A stretch of 64,000 nucleotides of DNA from Candidatus Omnitrophota bacterium (GCA_023818965.1 JAMWCD010000012.1:1-64000); one strand, 5' to 3'; positions 43,309 to 52,023 are shown, numbered from the stretch's first letter. Notes: generated by a model not told the origin, from the sequence alone. Translations and numbers: made by a program.

Positions 43309-44689
43309 GTTCCTCCTTTTCCGGTATTGTAAAACGAATTCTTGTCCCGGTATTAAGTTGTGAAACAACATCGATTGTTCCACCATGATTTTCTTCAACA
43401 ATCATTTTCACAAGATGAAGTCCAAGTCCCATTCCATGCGGTTTTGTTGTAAAAAATGGTTTAAAAAGATGCTTCATCACATCTTCGGGTATTCCATTGC
43501 CTGTATCTGAAATTTCAATCCATACTTGCTTGTTATGTTGTCCTGCTTTTATTACAATAGAACCACCTGGCTTCACACTGTCAATTGCATTGTGAATGAG
43601 ATTATAAAAAACCTCGCTCAATTGAATTCTGTCTGCATAGACATAAATATTTTCAGGAATTTCAACGGAAAATTTCACCTGCCTTTCTTCGATATTTATT
43701 GATAACACTTCCATCAATTCATTAAGAAAACTCTGTAAGTGAATGAGTTGTTTTTTGGCTGGTTGTTTAAAAGAAAAACGTAATAAATTATTAAGAACAA
43801 GTTCAAGCCGTCTGACCTCATTCACGATAATTCTTGCGTTTCTTGATATTCTTGGATCTATTTTCTTATCCTTGCATATTTCAAGAATCTGCCCTGCGAA
43901 CCCACCTATGGTCACAAGGGGATTACGAATTTCATGGGCAAGATATGTTGAAATCCTTCCGGCAGCTGCAAAACGTTCGCATGCCAGTAATTCTTCCTGT
44001 GTCTTCCTCAGTTGCTCATTCAATTGCCTGAGTTGTTCAAGGTTTCTTTTTACTGTCTCATAAGCAAAAGCATTGGCAAGAGCAAGACCTGCCTGATTCA
44101 AAACAATAGAAAGGAAGGATATGGTTTCAGGTGTAATGTGTTTATAATGGAATGCATTGTCAGCAAAAATAATAGCAGAAACCTTACCAGAAATTACAAT
44201 TGGAGCAATGACAACTTCAGTAGCATGCCTGACAAACCAGTGAAACTCTTCTGGAACAGTAAATCTTTCTGAATCCCTCAGAACAACAATCTCATTGTTA
44301 AAGATTACTTTTTTGAGTGGACTTTCAGGTGGAAGTTTTGCAATTTCAAGTTTCATTGTTTTTATTTCCACAGGAAATCTCTGACTTTCAAGTGTTCTGC
44401 GATGACTGTTTTCAAACATCTCTTCCAGTGTTACTGATGAATCTGTCAGCTCAGCCCAGATTTTCCCTGCTTCATTGTGGTCATATGGACCAATACCCCT
44501 GCCTTCACCAATAAACCCACTTTCTGAAATGAAAAATATTGCTGCCCGGCTGAATCCAAGAGATGCTCCTGCTGTAAGTCCTGTCAAAACAATATGGATG
44601 ATTTTATCAACATTCAACGTTTCCTGCAGTCCCCTGCATATTGTATCAAGAAGTTGTATTTCATATTGAAGTTTGCTCTGTGCCTCCAT
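43280..44689 (-). CDS. GAF-domain sensor histidine kinase
   Basis: A 469-residue cytoplasmic kinase with no membrane helix. A GAF domain (about 20-200) precedes a short coiled coil (200-235). The HisKA domain has phosphorylated His in LAHEIRNPLV, and the HATPase domain has NAIDSV (N box), DTGNGIP (G1) and GMGLGLHLVK (G2). The soluble GAF suggests sensing of a small cytoplasmic ligand. It is followed by an overlapping receiver and then glgC, so it may adjust glycogen metabolism. That link is inference from position. Confidence 0.88.
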   Translation of the reverse strand: MEAQSKLQYEIQLLDTICRGLQETLNVDKIIHIVLTGLTAGASLGFSRAAIFFISESGFIGEGRGIGPYDHNEAGKIWAELTDSSVTLEEMFENSHRRTLESQRFPVEIKTMKLEIAKLPPESPLKKVIFNNEIVVLRDSERFTVPEEFHWFVRHATEVVIAPIVISGKVSAIIFADNAFHYKHITPETISFLSIVLNQAGLALANAFAYETVKRNLEQLRQLNEQLRKTQEELLACERFAAAGRISTYLAHEIRNPLVTIGGFAGQILEICKDKKIDPRISRNARIIVNEVRRLELVLNNLLRFSFKQPAKKQLIHLQSFLNELMEVLSINIEERQVKFSVEIPENIYVYADRIQLSEVFYNLIHNAIDSVKPGGSIVIKAGQHNKQVWIEISDTGNGIPEDVMKHLFKPFFTTKPHGMGLGLHLVKMIVEENHGGTIDVVSQLNTGTRIRFTIPEKEEHEKEENPSH

Positions 44690-45396
44690 TATGAACTTTC
44701 CTTTTCATCAATCTTCAGATAAACTTCAATCTTTGCCTTTTGTTTTTGATTTTCAAGCCATTTGTTGAAATACTGTTGTTCCTTCTGCGACTGCAAATAC
44801 CTTTTTATTTCCTGAAATTTATCTTCTTTCATGTCAGGACCCATCAGGGCTTTTACCTCATCATCTTTAACAACAATTGTTGTTTCGGATAAAACTTCCT
44901 GTTTTAATTTTTGATACTTGATTTCCTGCTTTATCTGATCTTCAATTTCTTTAATTTTTTCTGGTGGAATCCTTGAAAAGTATGCTTTGAATCTTGTCTC
45001 GTCAAACTGACCCTTTTCATCTTTGAATGATGGTTCAGATTTTATTACTTCCATCACTTCGGATGGTCTAACCTTGATACGATGTTTACGATAAAGTTGT
45101 TCAAGAAATTTTTCCTGAATCATCCTGTTCAATACCATTTTTTCAAGTTCCTTTTCATTAATGAGTTTTGAATAATTTTCTTTAAGAAGGTCCCGATACT
45201 GCTGCCTTGTTTGTTCAAGAACCCTGTAAAATTCGTGCTGATATATTGGTTCTTTGTTTACCACTGCAACAAGATACCTTTTATCAGTACCCGAAATACT
45301 TACACCCCAGATGACAAAACCAGGGATAACCAGAGCAGCGGTTACTATCATTACCATCCTGAAATTTCTTTTTTTCCTGAACCATTTCATCAACAT
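44689..45396 (-). CDS. SurA-N/PpiD-like membrane-anchored chaperone
   Basis: A 235-residue protein with an N-terminal membrane anchor (about 14-31) and a periplasmic helical region. Features such as VVNKEPIYQHEFYRVLEQ and EKMVLNRMIQEKFLEQ are typical of the SurA/PpiD N-terminal domain. No parvulin PPIase domain follows, so it is a chaperone-only form and much shorter than PpiD. It probably aids folding of outer-membrane or secreted proteins. AGGAGG lies 6 bases before the ATG. It overlaps rsmI by 7 bases and the kinase gene by 1. Confidence 0.72.
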   Translation of the reverse strand: MLMKWFRKKRNFRMVMIVTAALVIPGFVIWGVSISGTDKRYLVAVVNKEPIYQHEFYRVLEQTRQQYRDLLKENYSKLINEKELEKMVLNRMIQEKFLEQLYRKHRIKVRPSEVMEVIKSEPSFKDEKGQFDETRFKAYFSRIPPEKIKEIEDQIKQEIKYQKLKQEVLSETTIVVKDDEVKALMGPDMKEDKFQEIKRYLQSQKEQQYFNKWLENQKQKAKIEVYLKIDEKESS

Positions 45397-46058
45397 TGTT
45401 TTCCTCCTAAAATAAGAACAAATTCTCCCTTTACTGGAGATTGTCTGAATTTATCATAAATTTCACTGACACTCCCGGCAACAATTTCTTCAAATTTTTT
45501 TGTCAGCTCCCTGCATACAACAATTCTCCTTTCAGGAAACAAATCTTTGAGAACTTCAAGAGTATCCATTATTCTGTGAACTGATTCAAAAAAAACAATC
45601 ATTTCCTTTTTTTCCCTGATGCTATTAAAAAATTCAATTTTTTCCTTTTTTTTTCTCGGGATAAAACCATAAAACGAAAAACAGTCAACAGGAAAACCTG
45701 AAACAGATAGTGCTGCTGTCAGCGCTGAAGCCCCAGGAACAGGAATAACATTTAATTTATGCTGGTGACACATTTCTACAATATAATGAGCAGGGTCAGA
45801 TATTCCAGGCGTCCCCCTGTCGCAAACGAGGGCAATTTTCTTACCTTCTTGAAGCAATTTTATAATTTCATATGACCTTCTTTTTTCGCAACCCCTGTAG
45901 TAACTGATCAATGGTTTCTTGATGTTATAATGACTGAGTAATTTTAGTGTTTCCCTTGTGTCTTCTGAAACAACAAAATCCACCTGGTTCAAAACATTCA
46001 ATGCCCGCAATGTAATATCTTCTAAATTTCCTATTGGGGTTGCCACTATAAAAAGCAT
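45390..46058 (-). CDS. rsmI: 16S rRNA (cytidine(1402)-2'-O)-methyltransferase
   Basis: A 222-residue SAM-dependent methyltransferase of the tetrapyrrole-methylase fold. The N-terminal VATPIGNLEDITLRAL, then SEDTRETLKLL and the family motif DRGTPGISDPA are all present. It modifies C1402 of 16S rRNA. It ends near residue 222, omitting the C-terminal extension seen in many homologues; short forms are common. It is the first gene of the long minus-strand operon running to the glycogen genes. Confidence 0.93.
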   Translation of the reverse strand: MLFIVATPIGNLEDITLRALNVLNQVDFVVSEDTRETLKLLSHYNIKKPLISYYRGCEKRRSYEIIKLLQEGKKIALVCDRGTPGISDPAHYIVEMCHQHKLNVIPVPGASALTAALSVSGFPVDCFSFYGFIPRKKKEKIEFFNSIREKKEMIVFFESVHRIMDTLEVLKDLFPERRIVVCRELTKKFEEIVAGSVSEIYDKFRQSPVKGEFVLILGGKQC

Positions 46059-46156
46059 TTACAAAATCACCTCTTTCGCTCATTGCTTCTTGACAATTTT
46101 CCACAATTATAGTACCCTAAAATAGTAAATTTTTCAATCTTTTCAGGATACGCAAA

Positions 46157-47371
46157 ATGGAAATAGAAAAAATTCTCAGTGGTATCATAAAGAAAAACGA
46201 AAACAAAATCCTTTTGATTGTCATGGATGGAGTTGGTGGATTACCACATCCTGAAACAGGTCTTACTGAACTTGAGTCAGCAAAAAAGCCAAATCTTGAT
46301 AAACTTGCTAAATCAGGAATGTGCGGCCTTTCTATTCCAGTGCTTCCTGGAATCACTCCAGGTAGCGGTCCTGCTCATATATCCCTTTTTGGTTATGACC
46401 CGATTCAGCATCAAATAGGAAGGGGTGTACTTGAAGTTTGCGGGATAGGTATGGAAATGAACAGGGACGATATTGCCATAAGGGGAAATTTTGCTACCAT
46501 TGACGAAAATCACATTGTAACAGACAGGCGGGCAGGAAGAATACCAACAGACGAAAACAAAAAAATTGTTCAGAAAATTCAGGAAAACATTAAGGAAATC
46601 AAAAATATGCAGATTATTGTTCAAACAGTAAAAGAACATCGCCTTGCAATTCTGTTGAGGGGAAAAGGACTTTCACCTTTTGTATCAGAAAATGACCCAC
46701 AAAAGGAAGGTCTAAAAATAAAAAAAATTGTCCCACTAAATGATGATGCCATTTTTACTGCTGAAGTATTGAATGAATTCGTTGACAGGGTTGAAAAAAT
46801 ACTTAAAGGAATGGATACAAAAGCAAAAACAATACTTTTAAGGGGTTTTTCTAAAATCCCTGATATTGACTCATTTGAGAAAAGATACCTTTTGAAACCT
46901 GTTTGTATTGCAAGTTATCCAATGTATAAAGGACTGGCAAAAATTGTGGGTATGGATGTGATACAGGGACTTGACACAATTGATGATGAAATTTCTGCCC
47001 TGCATAAACTTTATGACGAATACGACTTCTTTTACCTGCATTACAAGAAAACAGATAGTGCAGGCGAAGATGGTGATTTTAATAAAAAAATTTCTGCCAT
47101 AGAAGAATTTGATGAAAAAATTTCAAAAATAATGCATCTAAAGTTTGATGTCATCTGTGTTACAGGAGACCACTCAACTCCGTGTGTATTAAAAGGACAT
47201 TCCTGGCATCCTGTACCACTGGTAATAGTTTCAAAAAATATAATGCCCGATGATGTTGAAACATTTACAGAAAGAGCATGTTCCAGGGGATTACTCGGAA
47301 CAATTCCAGCAAAAGAGATCATGTATATACTGCTTGCCAGTGCAATGAAATTTGAAAAATTTGGAGCATAA
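46157..47371 (+). CDS. apgM: 2,3-bisphosphoglycerate-independent phosphoglycerate mutase, archaeal type
   Basis: This 404-residue alkaline-phosphatase-superfamily mutase interconverts 3- and 2-phosphoglycerate in glycolysis. It has the LLIVMDGVGG metal site with Asp, the phosphorylated Ser region TPGSGPAHISLFGYDP and a C-terminal GDHSTP metal site. It belongs to the aPGAM family common in archaea and deep-branching bacteria, shorter than GpmI. It is divergent from rsmI and 12 bases upstream of the ferritin gene. Confidence 0.92.
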   Translation: MEIEKILSGIIKKNENKILLIVMDGVGGLPHPETGLTELESAKKPNLDKLAKSGMCGLSIPVLPGITPGSGPAHISLFGYDPIQHQIGRGVLEVCGIGMEMNRDDIAIRGNFATIDENHIVTDRRAGRIPTDENKKIVQKIQENIKEIKNMQIIVQTVKEHRLAILLRGKGLSPFVSENDPQKEGLKIKKIVPLNDDAIFTAEVLNEFVDRVEKILKGMDTKAKTILLRGFSKIPDIDSFEKRYLLKPVCIASYPMYKGLAKIVGMDVIQGLDTIDDEISALHKLYDEYDFFYLHYKKTDSAGEDGDFNKKISAIEEFDEKISKIMHLKFDVICVTGDHSTPCVLKGHSWHPVPLVIVSKNIMPDDVETFTERACSRGLLGTIPAKEIMYILLASAMKFEKFGA

Positions 47372-47383
47372 CAAAGGAGGAAT

Positions 47384-47872
47384 ATGGAAAAGAAATTGCA
47401 TGAAGCAATGAATGAGCAGATCAAGAATGAGCTTTATTCTGCGTATCTTTATCTAAGTATGGCTGCATGGTGTGAGGAAAAAAATTTTCCTGGAATTGCA
47501 CACTGGCTTAAGGTTCAGGCAAAAGAAGAAGTAAGTCATGCCATGAAATTTTTTGATTTCATGGTTGATGTTGGCGCAAAAATTCAGTTGCTTGCCATAG
47601 AAAAACCACCTTCAGATTTTTCATCGGTTACAGATATCTTTGAAAAAACACTTGAACATGAAAAAAAGGTGACATCCCTGATTAATAATCTTGTTGACCT
47701 TGCAAAAAAGGCAAATGATAATCCTGCAACACTGATGCTTCAATGGTTTGTCAATGAACAGGTGGAAGAGGAAAAAAATGCCCTGCATATTCTTGAGACA
47801 TTAAAGATGATAAAGGACCAGGGTCCTGCACTTGTAATGCTTGACAGGGAACTTGCGAAAAGAGAAGGGTAA
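47384..47872 (+). CDS. ftn: ferritin (FtnA type)
   Basis: A 162-residue non-heme ferritin. The four-helix bundle has ferroxidase ligands in NELYSAYLYL (Glu), KEEVSHAMKF (ExxH) and the later LEHEKKV and NEQVEEEK segments. It stores iron and removes ferrous ions. A strong AAAGGAGG ribosome site precedes the ATG. The next gene, 37 bases away, is a second ferritin-like protein. Confidence 0.93.
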   Translation: MEKKLHEAMNEQIKNELYSAYLYLSMAAWCEEKNFPGIAHWLKVQAKEEVSHAMKFFDFMVDVGAKIQLLAIEKPPSDFSSVTDIFEKTLEHEKKVTSLINNLVDLAKKANDNPATLMLQWFVNEQVEEEKNALHILETLKMIKDQGPALVMLDRELAKREG

Positions 47873-47909
47873 TAAAGGTTAACATTAAAATTTTTAAAAA
47901 GGGAGGAAT

Positions 47910-48389
47910 ATGGAAAGAAAAGGAATAAAAATTATTAAGGCAGATATTAAAGAAATTGTTAAGCAATTGAACAAGGCACTTTCTGACGAATGGCTTGCTT
48001 ATTACCAGTACTGGCTTGGAGAAAAACTTGTGAGAGGGAAATTCAGGGAAGAAGTCGCTGCAGAACTTGGCCAGCACGCAGGTGATGAACTGAAGCATGC
48101 TGGAATGATTGCTGATAGAATCATACAGCTTGGTGGTACTCCTGTTTTAAAACCAGAGGAATGGTACAAACTTACAAATTGTGGTTATGATGCTCCAGAA
48201 GACCCAGATGTAATACCGATTCTTAAACAGAATATCAAGGGTGAACAGTGCGCAATAGAAGTTTATCAAAAACTTGCTGAAATGCTCAAGGATAAAGACC
48301 CTATCACTTACCTGATGGTACTTTCAATCTTAAAGGATGAAATTGAACACGAGGATGATTTAATTAATATCCTTGAGGACATTCAATAA
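47910..48389 (+). CDS. Dps-like ferritin (DPSL/thioferritin-like)
   Basis: A 159-residue ferritin-like four-helix protein. Iron ligands appear at Glu27 (SDEWLAYYQY), Glu60/His63 (DELKHAG), Glu112 and Glu144/His147 (DEIEHEDD). Two cysteines, C91 (TNCGYDAP) and C114 (GEQCAIE), sit where the DPSL/thioferritin group has a cysteine pair beside the ferroxidase centre. Those proteins use peroxide to oxidise iron and protect anaerobes from oxidative stress. A bacterioferritin-like role is the alternative. GGGAGGA precedes the start. Confidence 0.75.
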   Translation: MERKGIKIIKADIKEIVKQLNKALSDEWLAYYQYWLGEKLVRGKFREEVAAELGQHAGDELKHAGMIADRIIQLGGTPVLKPEEWYKLTNCGYDAPEDPDVIPILKQNIKGEQCAIEVYQKLAEMLKDKDPITYLMVLSILKDEIEHEDDLINILEDIQ

Positions 48390-48427
48390 TCGGGATGTAT
48401 AAGTTCCTTCAGTTACAGGAGGGGATT

Positions 48428-48889
48428 ATGAAAAGAATTGTGCTGGTATCTGGTATTTTGCTCCTTTTTTCATATTATGGCGTATGTGAAATAAAACCGT
48501 CAACAAAGAATGATATTATTTCAAGTTTTAAAAACATTGATAAACTGACTGAACAGGGAAAAGAAAATCTTGTAAACATTTATATGTCAGCGATAGAAAT
48601 TGAAAAACGTGCGACAAATCCATATCTTGCAAAAGAAATTGCAAAAAAGATTATTGATACTTCAAAAATTTCTGAAAAGGATTTTAATGTAATCAGAAGT
48701 AAAAATGGATTTTCTGAAATTTCTATTGCCTGGGCAATTTCCCGCCTGACAAAAATACCACTTACAACAATTGTTTCTGAATTAAATGAATATGGTGTTG
48801 ATTACATTGTTGACAAATATGGTCCTGAATGTGAACACATTGCTTCAGAAATTTTAAAATTAAATCCGAAAAAGACAGCCCAGAATTGA
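48428..48889 (+). CDS. small secreted helical protein of unknown function
   Basis: A 153-residue protein with an N-terminal signal peptide (MKRIVLVSGILLLFSYYGVC, ending near residue 20). The signal may be a Sec or a lipoprotein type, as a Cys lies at the end, but no clear lipobox is present. The remainder is mostly helical and charged. ATG 48428 is preferred because AGGAGGGG (48417-48424) lies just upstream; an open frame from 48395 would bury the signal peptide. It follows the ferritin pair on the same strand. I do not recognise the family. Confidence 0.6.
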   Translation: MKRIVLVSGILLLFSYYGVCEIKPSTKNDIISSFKNIDKLTEQGKENLVNIYMSAIEIEKRATNPYLAKEIAKKIIDTSKISEKDFNVIRSKNGFSEISIAWAISRLTKIPLTTIVSELNEYGVDYIVDKYGPECEHIASEILKLNPKKTAQN

Positions 48890-48901
48890 TTTCATTTATA
48901 A

Positions 48902-49348
48902 CTATGTTTGATTTGTTGTGTCGCATGGAATAATCTTAAGGTTGTAAAAAAGCAAAATCACAAGTATCGGAAGAAAAATTTTCTTTCCTGTAAGATAAAT
49001 AAAGGAGGTTTTCAAAATCTCTTCTTCAATTCCTTCGTCCCACGGGATATAAACCATAAAATATAAATAATGAGCCAGTTCCAGAACTATCAAAAAAGTG
49101 AACCTCGAAATATTTTCCTTTATCGGTCGGGACCTTATTAAAAACAGAAAATTCACAAGGAGAAAAAGGAAAATAGCCCCTGAAAAATTACAAAAATTTA
49201 TAACTTCAGAGTTCCCTGTTTCTTCCTCAGGAATTATGGTAGTGATTCCGGTGTAAACCAGAAGGATGCAGATTTCTATTAAGAACGTGAGCAATATTCT
49301 ATTCTGTATCTCTAAAAAATCCCAATTTTTGTATTTTAACCGTCTCAT
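48902..49348 (-). CDS. small multi-pass membrane protein of unknown function
   Basis: A 148-residue protein with about four hydrophobic segments (near 18-38, 51-70, 80-97 and 120-138) separated by short charged loops. I do not recognise it. The ribosome site is weak. It ends 12 bases from the convergent secreted-protein gene. Hydrophobic pattern and length favour a real gene over a chance frame, but conservation is unchecked. Confidence 0.45.
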   Translation of the reverse strand: MRRLKYKNWDFLEIQNRILLTFLIEICILLVYTGITTIIPEEETGNSEVINFCNFSGAIFLFLLVNFLFLIRSRPIKENISRFTFLIVLELAHYLYFMVYIPWDEGIEEEILKTSFIYLTGKKIFLPILVILLFYNLKIIPCDTTNQT

Positions 49349-49600
49349 GTGCCTGATGTTTTTATTTTATGTCTTTTCCACCAGAAATTCAACTACCAAT
49401 TTACCTTCTGTCAAAATAAATGAAATAATTTACTGCCCCTTGTTTAAAAACAGGAGGAATATACCGTTTAAATTTTCGTTTAATCTCTTTTTGAAACAGT
49501 GATTTACCTCTTTTATGGTTGTTTTTTCGGTCATAAATGTGGTTGATGTACGAACCCAGGTCACCTGGAGCAAGATTGTGGATGAACTGAAGGGTTATGA
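49349..49600. other. intergenic region downstream of pckG, no confident gene
   Basis: The 252 bases hold only short, weakly coding-like frames. On the minus strand an open stretch without a start codon runs from the pckG stop to a TAA at 49401-49403. It would encode about 65 basic residues (for example HNLAPGDLGSYINHIYDRK), possibly a degraded gene end. Nothing recognisable was found on the plus strand. Confidence 0.3.
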
Positions 49601-51370
49601 TTATTTTAATTGTTTGCGCAATTTTTCATATTCCTGCCAGATTTCTGGAGGCATTCTTTTCCCAAAGGTATTGAAAAATTGTTTGATATCATCTAATTCC
49701 TGTTCCCATTCTTTTATATCCACATTCAAAATCTTTTCAAGATTCTCATCTGATAAATCAATGCCAGATTTTTCAATATCCTTGGCATAAGGAACTATCC
49801 CAACAGGTGTTTCTCTCCCTGATACTCTATTGTTTACCCTGTCAATAATCCATTTCAATACCCTGATATTTTCACCAAATCCAGGCCAGATAAATTTTCC
49901 ATTTTCATCTGTCCTGAACCAGTTGACTGTAAATATTTTCGGTGGATTTTTCATCCTTGATCTCATGGAAATCCAGTGACCAAAATAATCAGCCATATTA
50001 TAACCACAGAATGGAAGCATTGCCATCGGATCTCTTCTTAAAACTCCTACCTGTCCGATCGCTGCTGCGGTTGTTTCAGAACCACTTCTTGCACCAAGAA
50101 ATACACCATGATTCCATGAAAATGCCTCTGTAACAAGTGGAATAATTTTACTTCTTCTTCCGCCAAAAATGATTGCAGAAATTGGAACACCATACGGATT
50201 ATCAAATTCTTTTGACAATGTTGGCGCATTGTATATTGAAACAGTGAATCTTGAATTTGGATGCGCTGCTTTAGTCCCGGATGAAGCATTCCACATATTT
50301 CCCTGCCAGTCCTGCATATTTTTCCCTGGCAGGTCATCAATACCTTCCCACCATGGTTCATTTGTATCAATATTCAGTGCAGTATTGGTAAAAAGTGTTG
50401 GATAAAAATTTCGTCCTTTCAATGTTTTCATCATATTAGGATTTGTTTTATATGATGTTCCTGGAGCCACACCAAAAAATCCAATTTCAGGATTAATCGC
50501 ATAAAGACGGCCATCATTTCCTATATGAAGCCACGCAATATCATCTCCAAGTGTCCATATTTTGTATCCAGGAAGCGCTGACTCCATCATCGCAAGATTT
50601 GTTTTACCACAGGCAGATGGCATTGCAGCAGTGATGTATGTAATATTTCCTGATGGGTCTTCTACACCCATAATAACCATATGTTCTGCAAGCCATCCTT
50701 CATGATATCCCAACCATGAAGCAATTCTAAGAGAAAAACACTTTTTACCTAATAGTGCATTTCCGCCATAACCTGAACCAATGCTCCAGACGAAATTTTC
50801 ATCTGGAAAATGCATGATAAATCTTTTTTCAGGATCAAAATCACCAACAGAATGAAGTCCTTTAACAAAATTTTCGTTGCTGCCTATTTTCTCTATCACA
50901 TTTTTACCCATCCTTGTCATAATACGCATGCTCACTGCAACATAACTAATATCAGTAAGCTGTACGCATGCCTTTGCAAAAGGACTATCAGGATGACCCA
51001 TCATATATGGCAAAACATACATTGTTCTTCCGCGCATACAGCCATCTGAAAGACGTGTAAGAAGTTTTTTTGCTTCTTCTGGCGGCATCCAGTTATTGTT
51101 CGGTCCTGCTTTTTCTTTATCAGGATGACAAACATATGTAAGATGTTCTGTCCTTGCAACATCTGTTGGATGGCTTCTATGGAGATAGGCATTGGGCCAT
51201 TTATCGTGATTTAATAAATAAAAAACTGGCTTGCCATTGATTTTTTCTTCTTCCATCCCGACCTTCATCAACCATCTTGCTTCTTCTTCAGACCCATCAC
51301 ACCAGTAGATTCTGTCGGGCTTTGTTAATTCTGCCTGCTTCTGTACCCATTGTTCTAATGGGGTTGGCAT
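49601..51370 (-). CDS. pckG: phosphoenolpyruvate carboxykinase (GTP)
   Basis: A 589-residue GTP-dependent PEPCK interconverting oxaloacetate and PEP. The P-loop MPSACGKTNLAM contains the hyper-reactive cysteine typical of the GTP class. IWTLGDDIAWL gives metal-binding Asp residues, and FGGRRSKIIPLV is present. It serves gluconeogenesis, or PEP carboxylation in fermenters. GGAG (51379-51382, read on the minus strand) precedes the ATG. The gene is single, with its own promoter at 51420-51447. Confidence 0.95.
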   Translation of the reverse strand: MPTPLEQWVQKQAELTKPDRIYWCDGSEEEARWLMKVGMEEEKINGKPVFYLLNHDKWPNAYLHRSHPTDVARTEHLTYVCHPDKEKAGPNNNWMPPEEAKKLLTRLSDGCMRGRTMYVLPYMMGHPDSPFAKACVQLTDISYVAVSMRIMTRMGKNVIEKIGSNENFVKGLHSVGDFDPEKRFIMHFPDENFVWSIGSGYGGNALLGKKCFSLRIASWLGYHEGWLAEHMVIMGVEDPSGNITYITAAMPSACGKTNLAMMESALPGYKIWTLGDDIAWLHIGNDGRLYAINPEIGFFGVAPGTSYKTNPNMMKTLKGRNFYPTLFTNTALNIDTNEPWWEGIDDLPGKNMQDWQGNMWNASSGTKAAHPNSRFTVSIYNAPTLSKEFDNPYGVPISAIIFGGRRSKIIPLVTEAFSWNHGVFLGARSGSETTAAAIGQVGVLRRDPMAMLPFCGYNMADYFGHWISMRSRMKNPPKIFTVNWFRTDENGKFIWPGFGENIRVLKWIIDRVNNRVSGRETPVGIVPYAKDIEKSGIDLSDENLEKILNVDIKEWEQELDDIKQFFNTFGKRMPPEIWQEYEKLRKQLK

Positions 51371-51419
51371 AGGATTTTCTCCTTCGGGTTCTCAGGTTGA
51401 ACCAGTTTTTTGGGAATAT

Positions 51420-51447
51420 ATTATAATGCAATCTCGCGGAAAATCAA
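51420..51447 (-). promoter_or_regulatory. promoter of pckG
   Basis: On the minus strand TTGATT (51442-51447) and a perfect TATAAT (51420-51425) are separated by 16 bases, about 50 bases before the pckG start. Confidence 0.55.
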
Positions 51448-51709
51448 AATTCAAATTAAATTCCAGGAGTTTAATTTACAAACGCCGTTGCTTGACTTGA
51501 AAAAATTTTGAACACTCCGCGAAATATCAGGGTTTAGGGAATACAGATTTACTGAGTATTAGATCTCACAAAGTAATTATATCTTCCCAACCTGAAAAGA
51601 TTCTGTTAATAAACTGGTTAGTAGAACCCAGCAATCACGATTGCATTTTACTCAGGGCAAATTTTGACTGAAAAACTGAAAAAGCTTTGTCCGTGTGTTT
51701 CATCAATAC
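51448..51709. other. intergenic stretch between pckG and csoR, no gene seen
   Basis: No supported gene or RNA was found here. A 7-bp inverted pair, TCGCGGA (near 51434) and TCCGCGA (near 51515), spans the left part, too short and distant to interpret. A TTG-initiated extension of the csoR frame begins at 51664 but adds a non-family N-terminus and lies upstream of the csoR promoter, so it is not used. This is the left edge of the copper island. Confidence 0.4.
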
Positions 51710-51738
51710 TTGACAACTATACTGGGGTAGTGTATGAT
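51710..51738 (+). promoter_or_regulatory. csoR promoter, leaderless, with operator in the spacer
   Basis: A perfect TTGACA (51710-51715) and TATGAT (51733-51738) are spaced by 17 bases. The -10 ends 6 bases before the csoR ATG (51745), so the transcript would start at or next to the start codon; there is no ribosome site. The spacer carries TACTGGGGTAGTG, a G-run flanked by ACT/AGT. This resembles operators of the CsoR/RcnR family (known RcnR site: TACT-G6-N-AGTA). Confidence 0.65.
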
Positions 51739-51744
51739 TACAAT

Positions 51745-52023
51745 ATGATAGATGAAAAACTAAAAAAAGAAATTATACCAAGAATTAGAAAGGTAAAGGG
51801 CCAGATCGAAGGAATTGAAAGAATGGTTAATGATAAGAGATACTGCGTAGATATCTTGCAGCAAATATATGCAATTATTGGTGGGTTAAAGGTCATCTCG
51901 CTGATGATATTAAAAAACCATATAGACACCTGTGTGAAGAAATCGATAACTTCAAAAAACAAAGGGGAAATAGAAACAAAGGTGGATGAACTTATTGAGA
52001 TATACAAAAGATTTTTAAAATAA
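51745..52023 (+). CDS. csoR: CsoR-type copper-sensing repressor
   Basis: A 92-residue all-helical repressor of the CsoR/RcnR/FrmR family. Copper ligands C34 (RYCVD), H59 and C63 (NHIDTC) have the same spacing (25 and 4) as Cys36-His61-Cys65 of Mycobacterium CsoR, so Cu(I) is the likely inducer. RIRKVKGQIEGIERMV is the family N-terminal signature. ATG 51745 is chosen over the TTG at 51664 by family length and promoter position. It heads the copper-efflux operon and probably represses itself and the genes downstream. Confidence 0.9.
   Translation: MIDEKLKKEIIPRIRKVKGQIEGIERMVNDKRYCVDILQQIYAIIGGLKVISLMILKNHIDTCVKKSITSKNKGEIETKVDELIEIYKRFLK

Noticed and set aside
49266-49790. Two plus-strand frames of 78 and 91 residues near pckG
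   Set aside because: One overlaps the 48902-49348 membrane gene antisense and the other runs into pckG antisense; neither has a ribosome site or recognisable motif.
51664-51744. TTG-initiated N-terminal extension of csoR
   Set aside because: It lies upstream of and across the promoter, adds 27 residues foreign to the family, and lacks a ribosome site.
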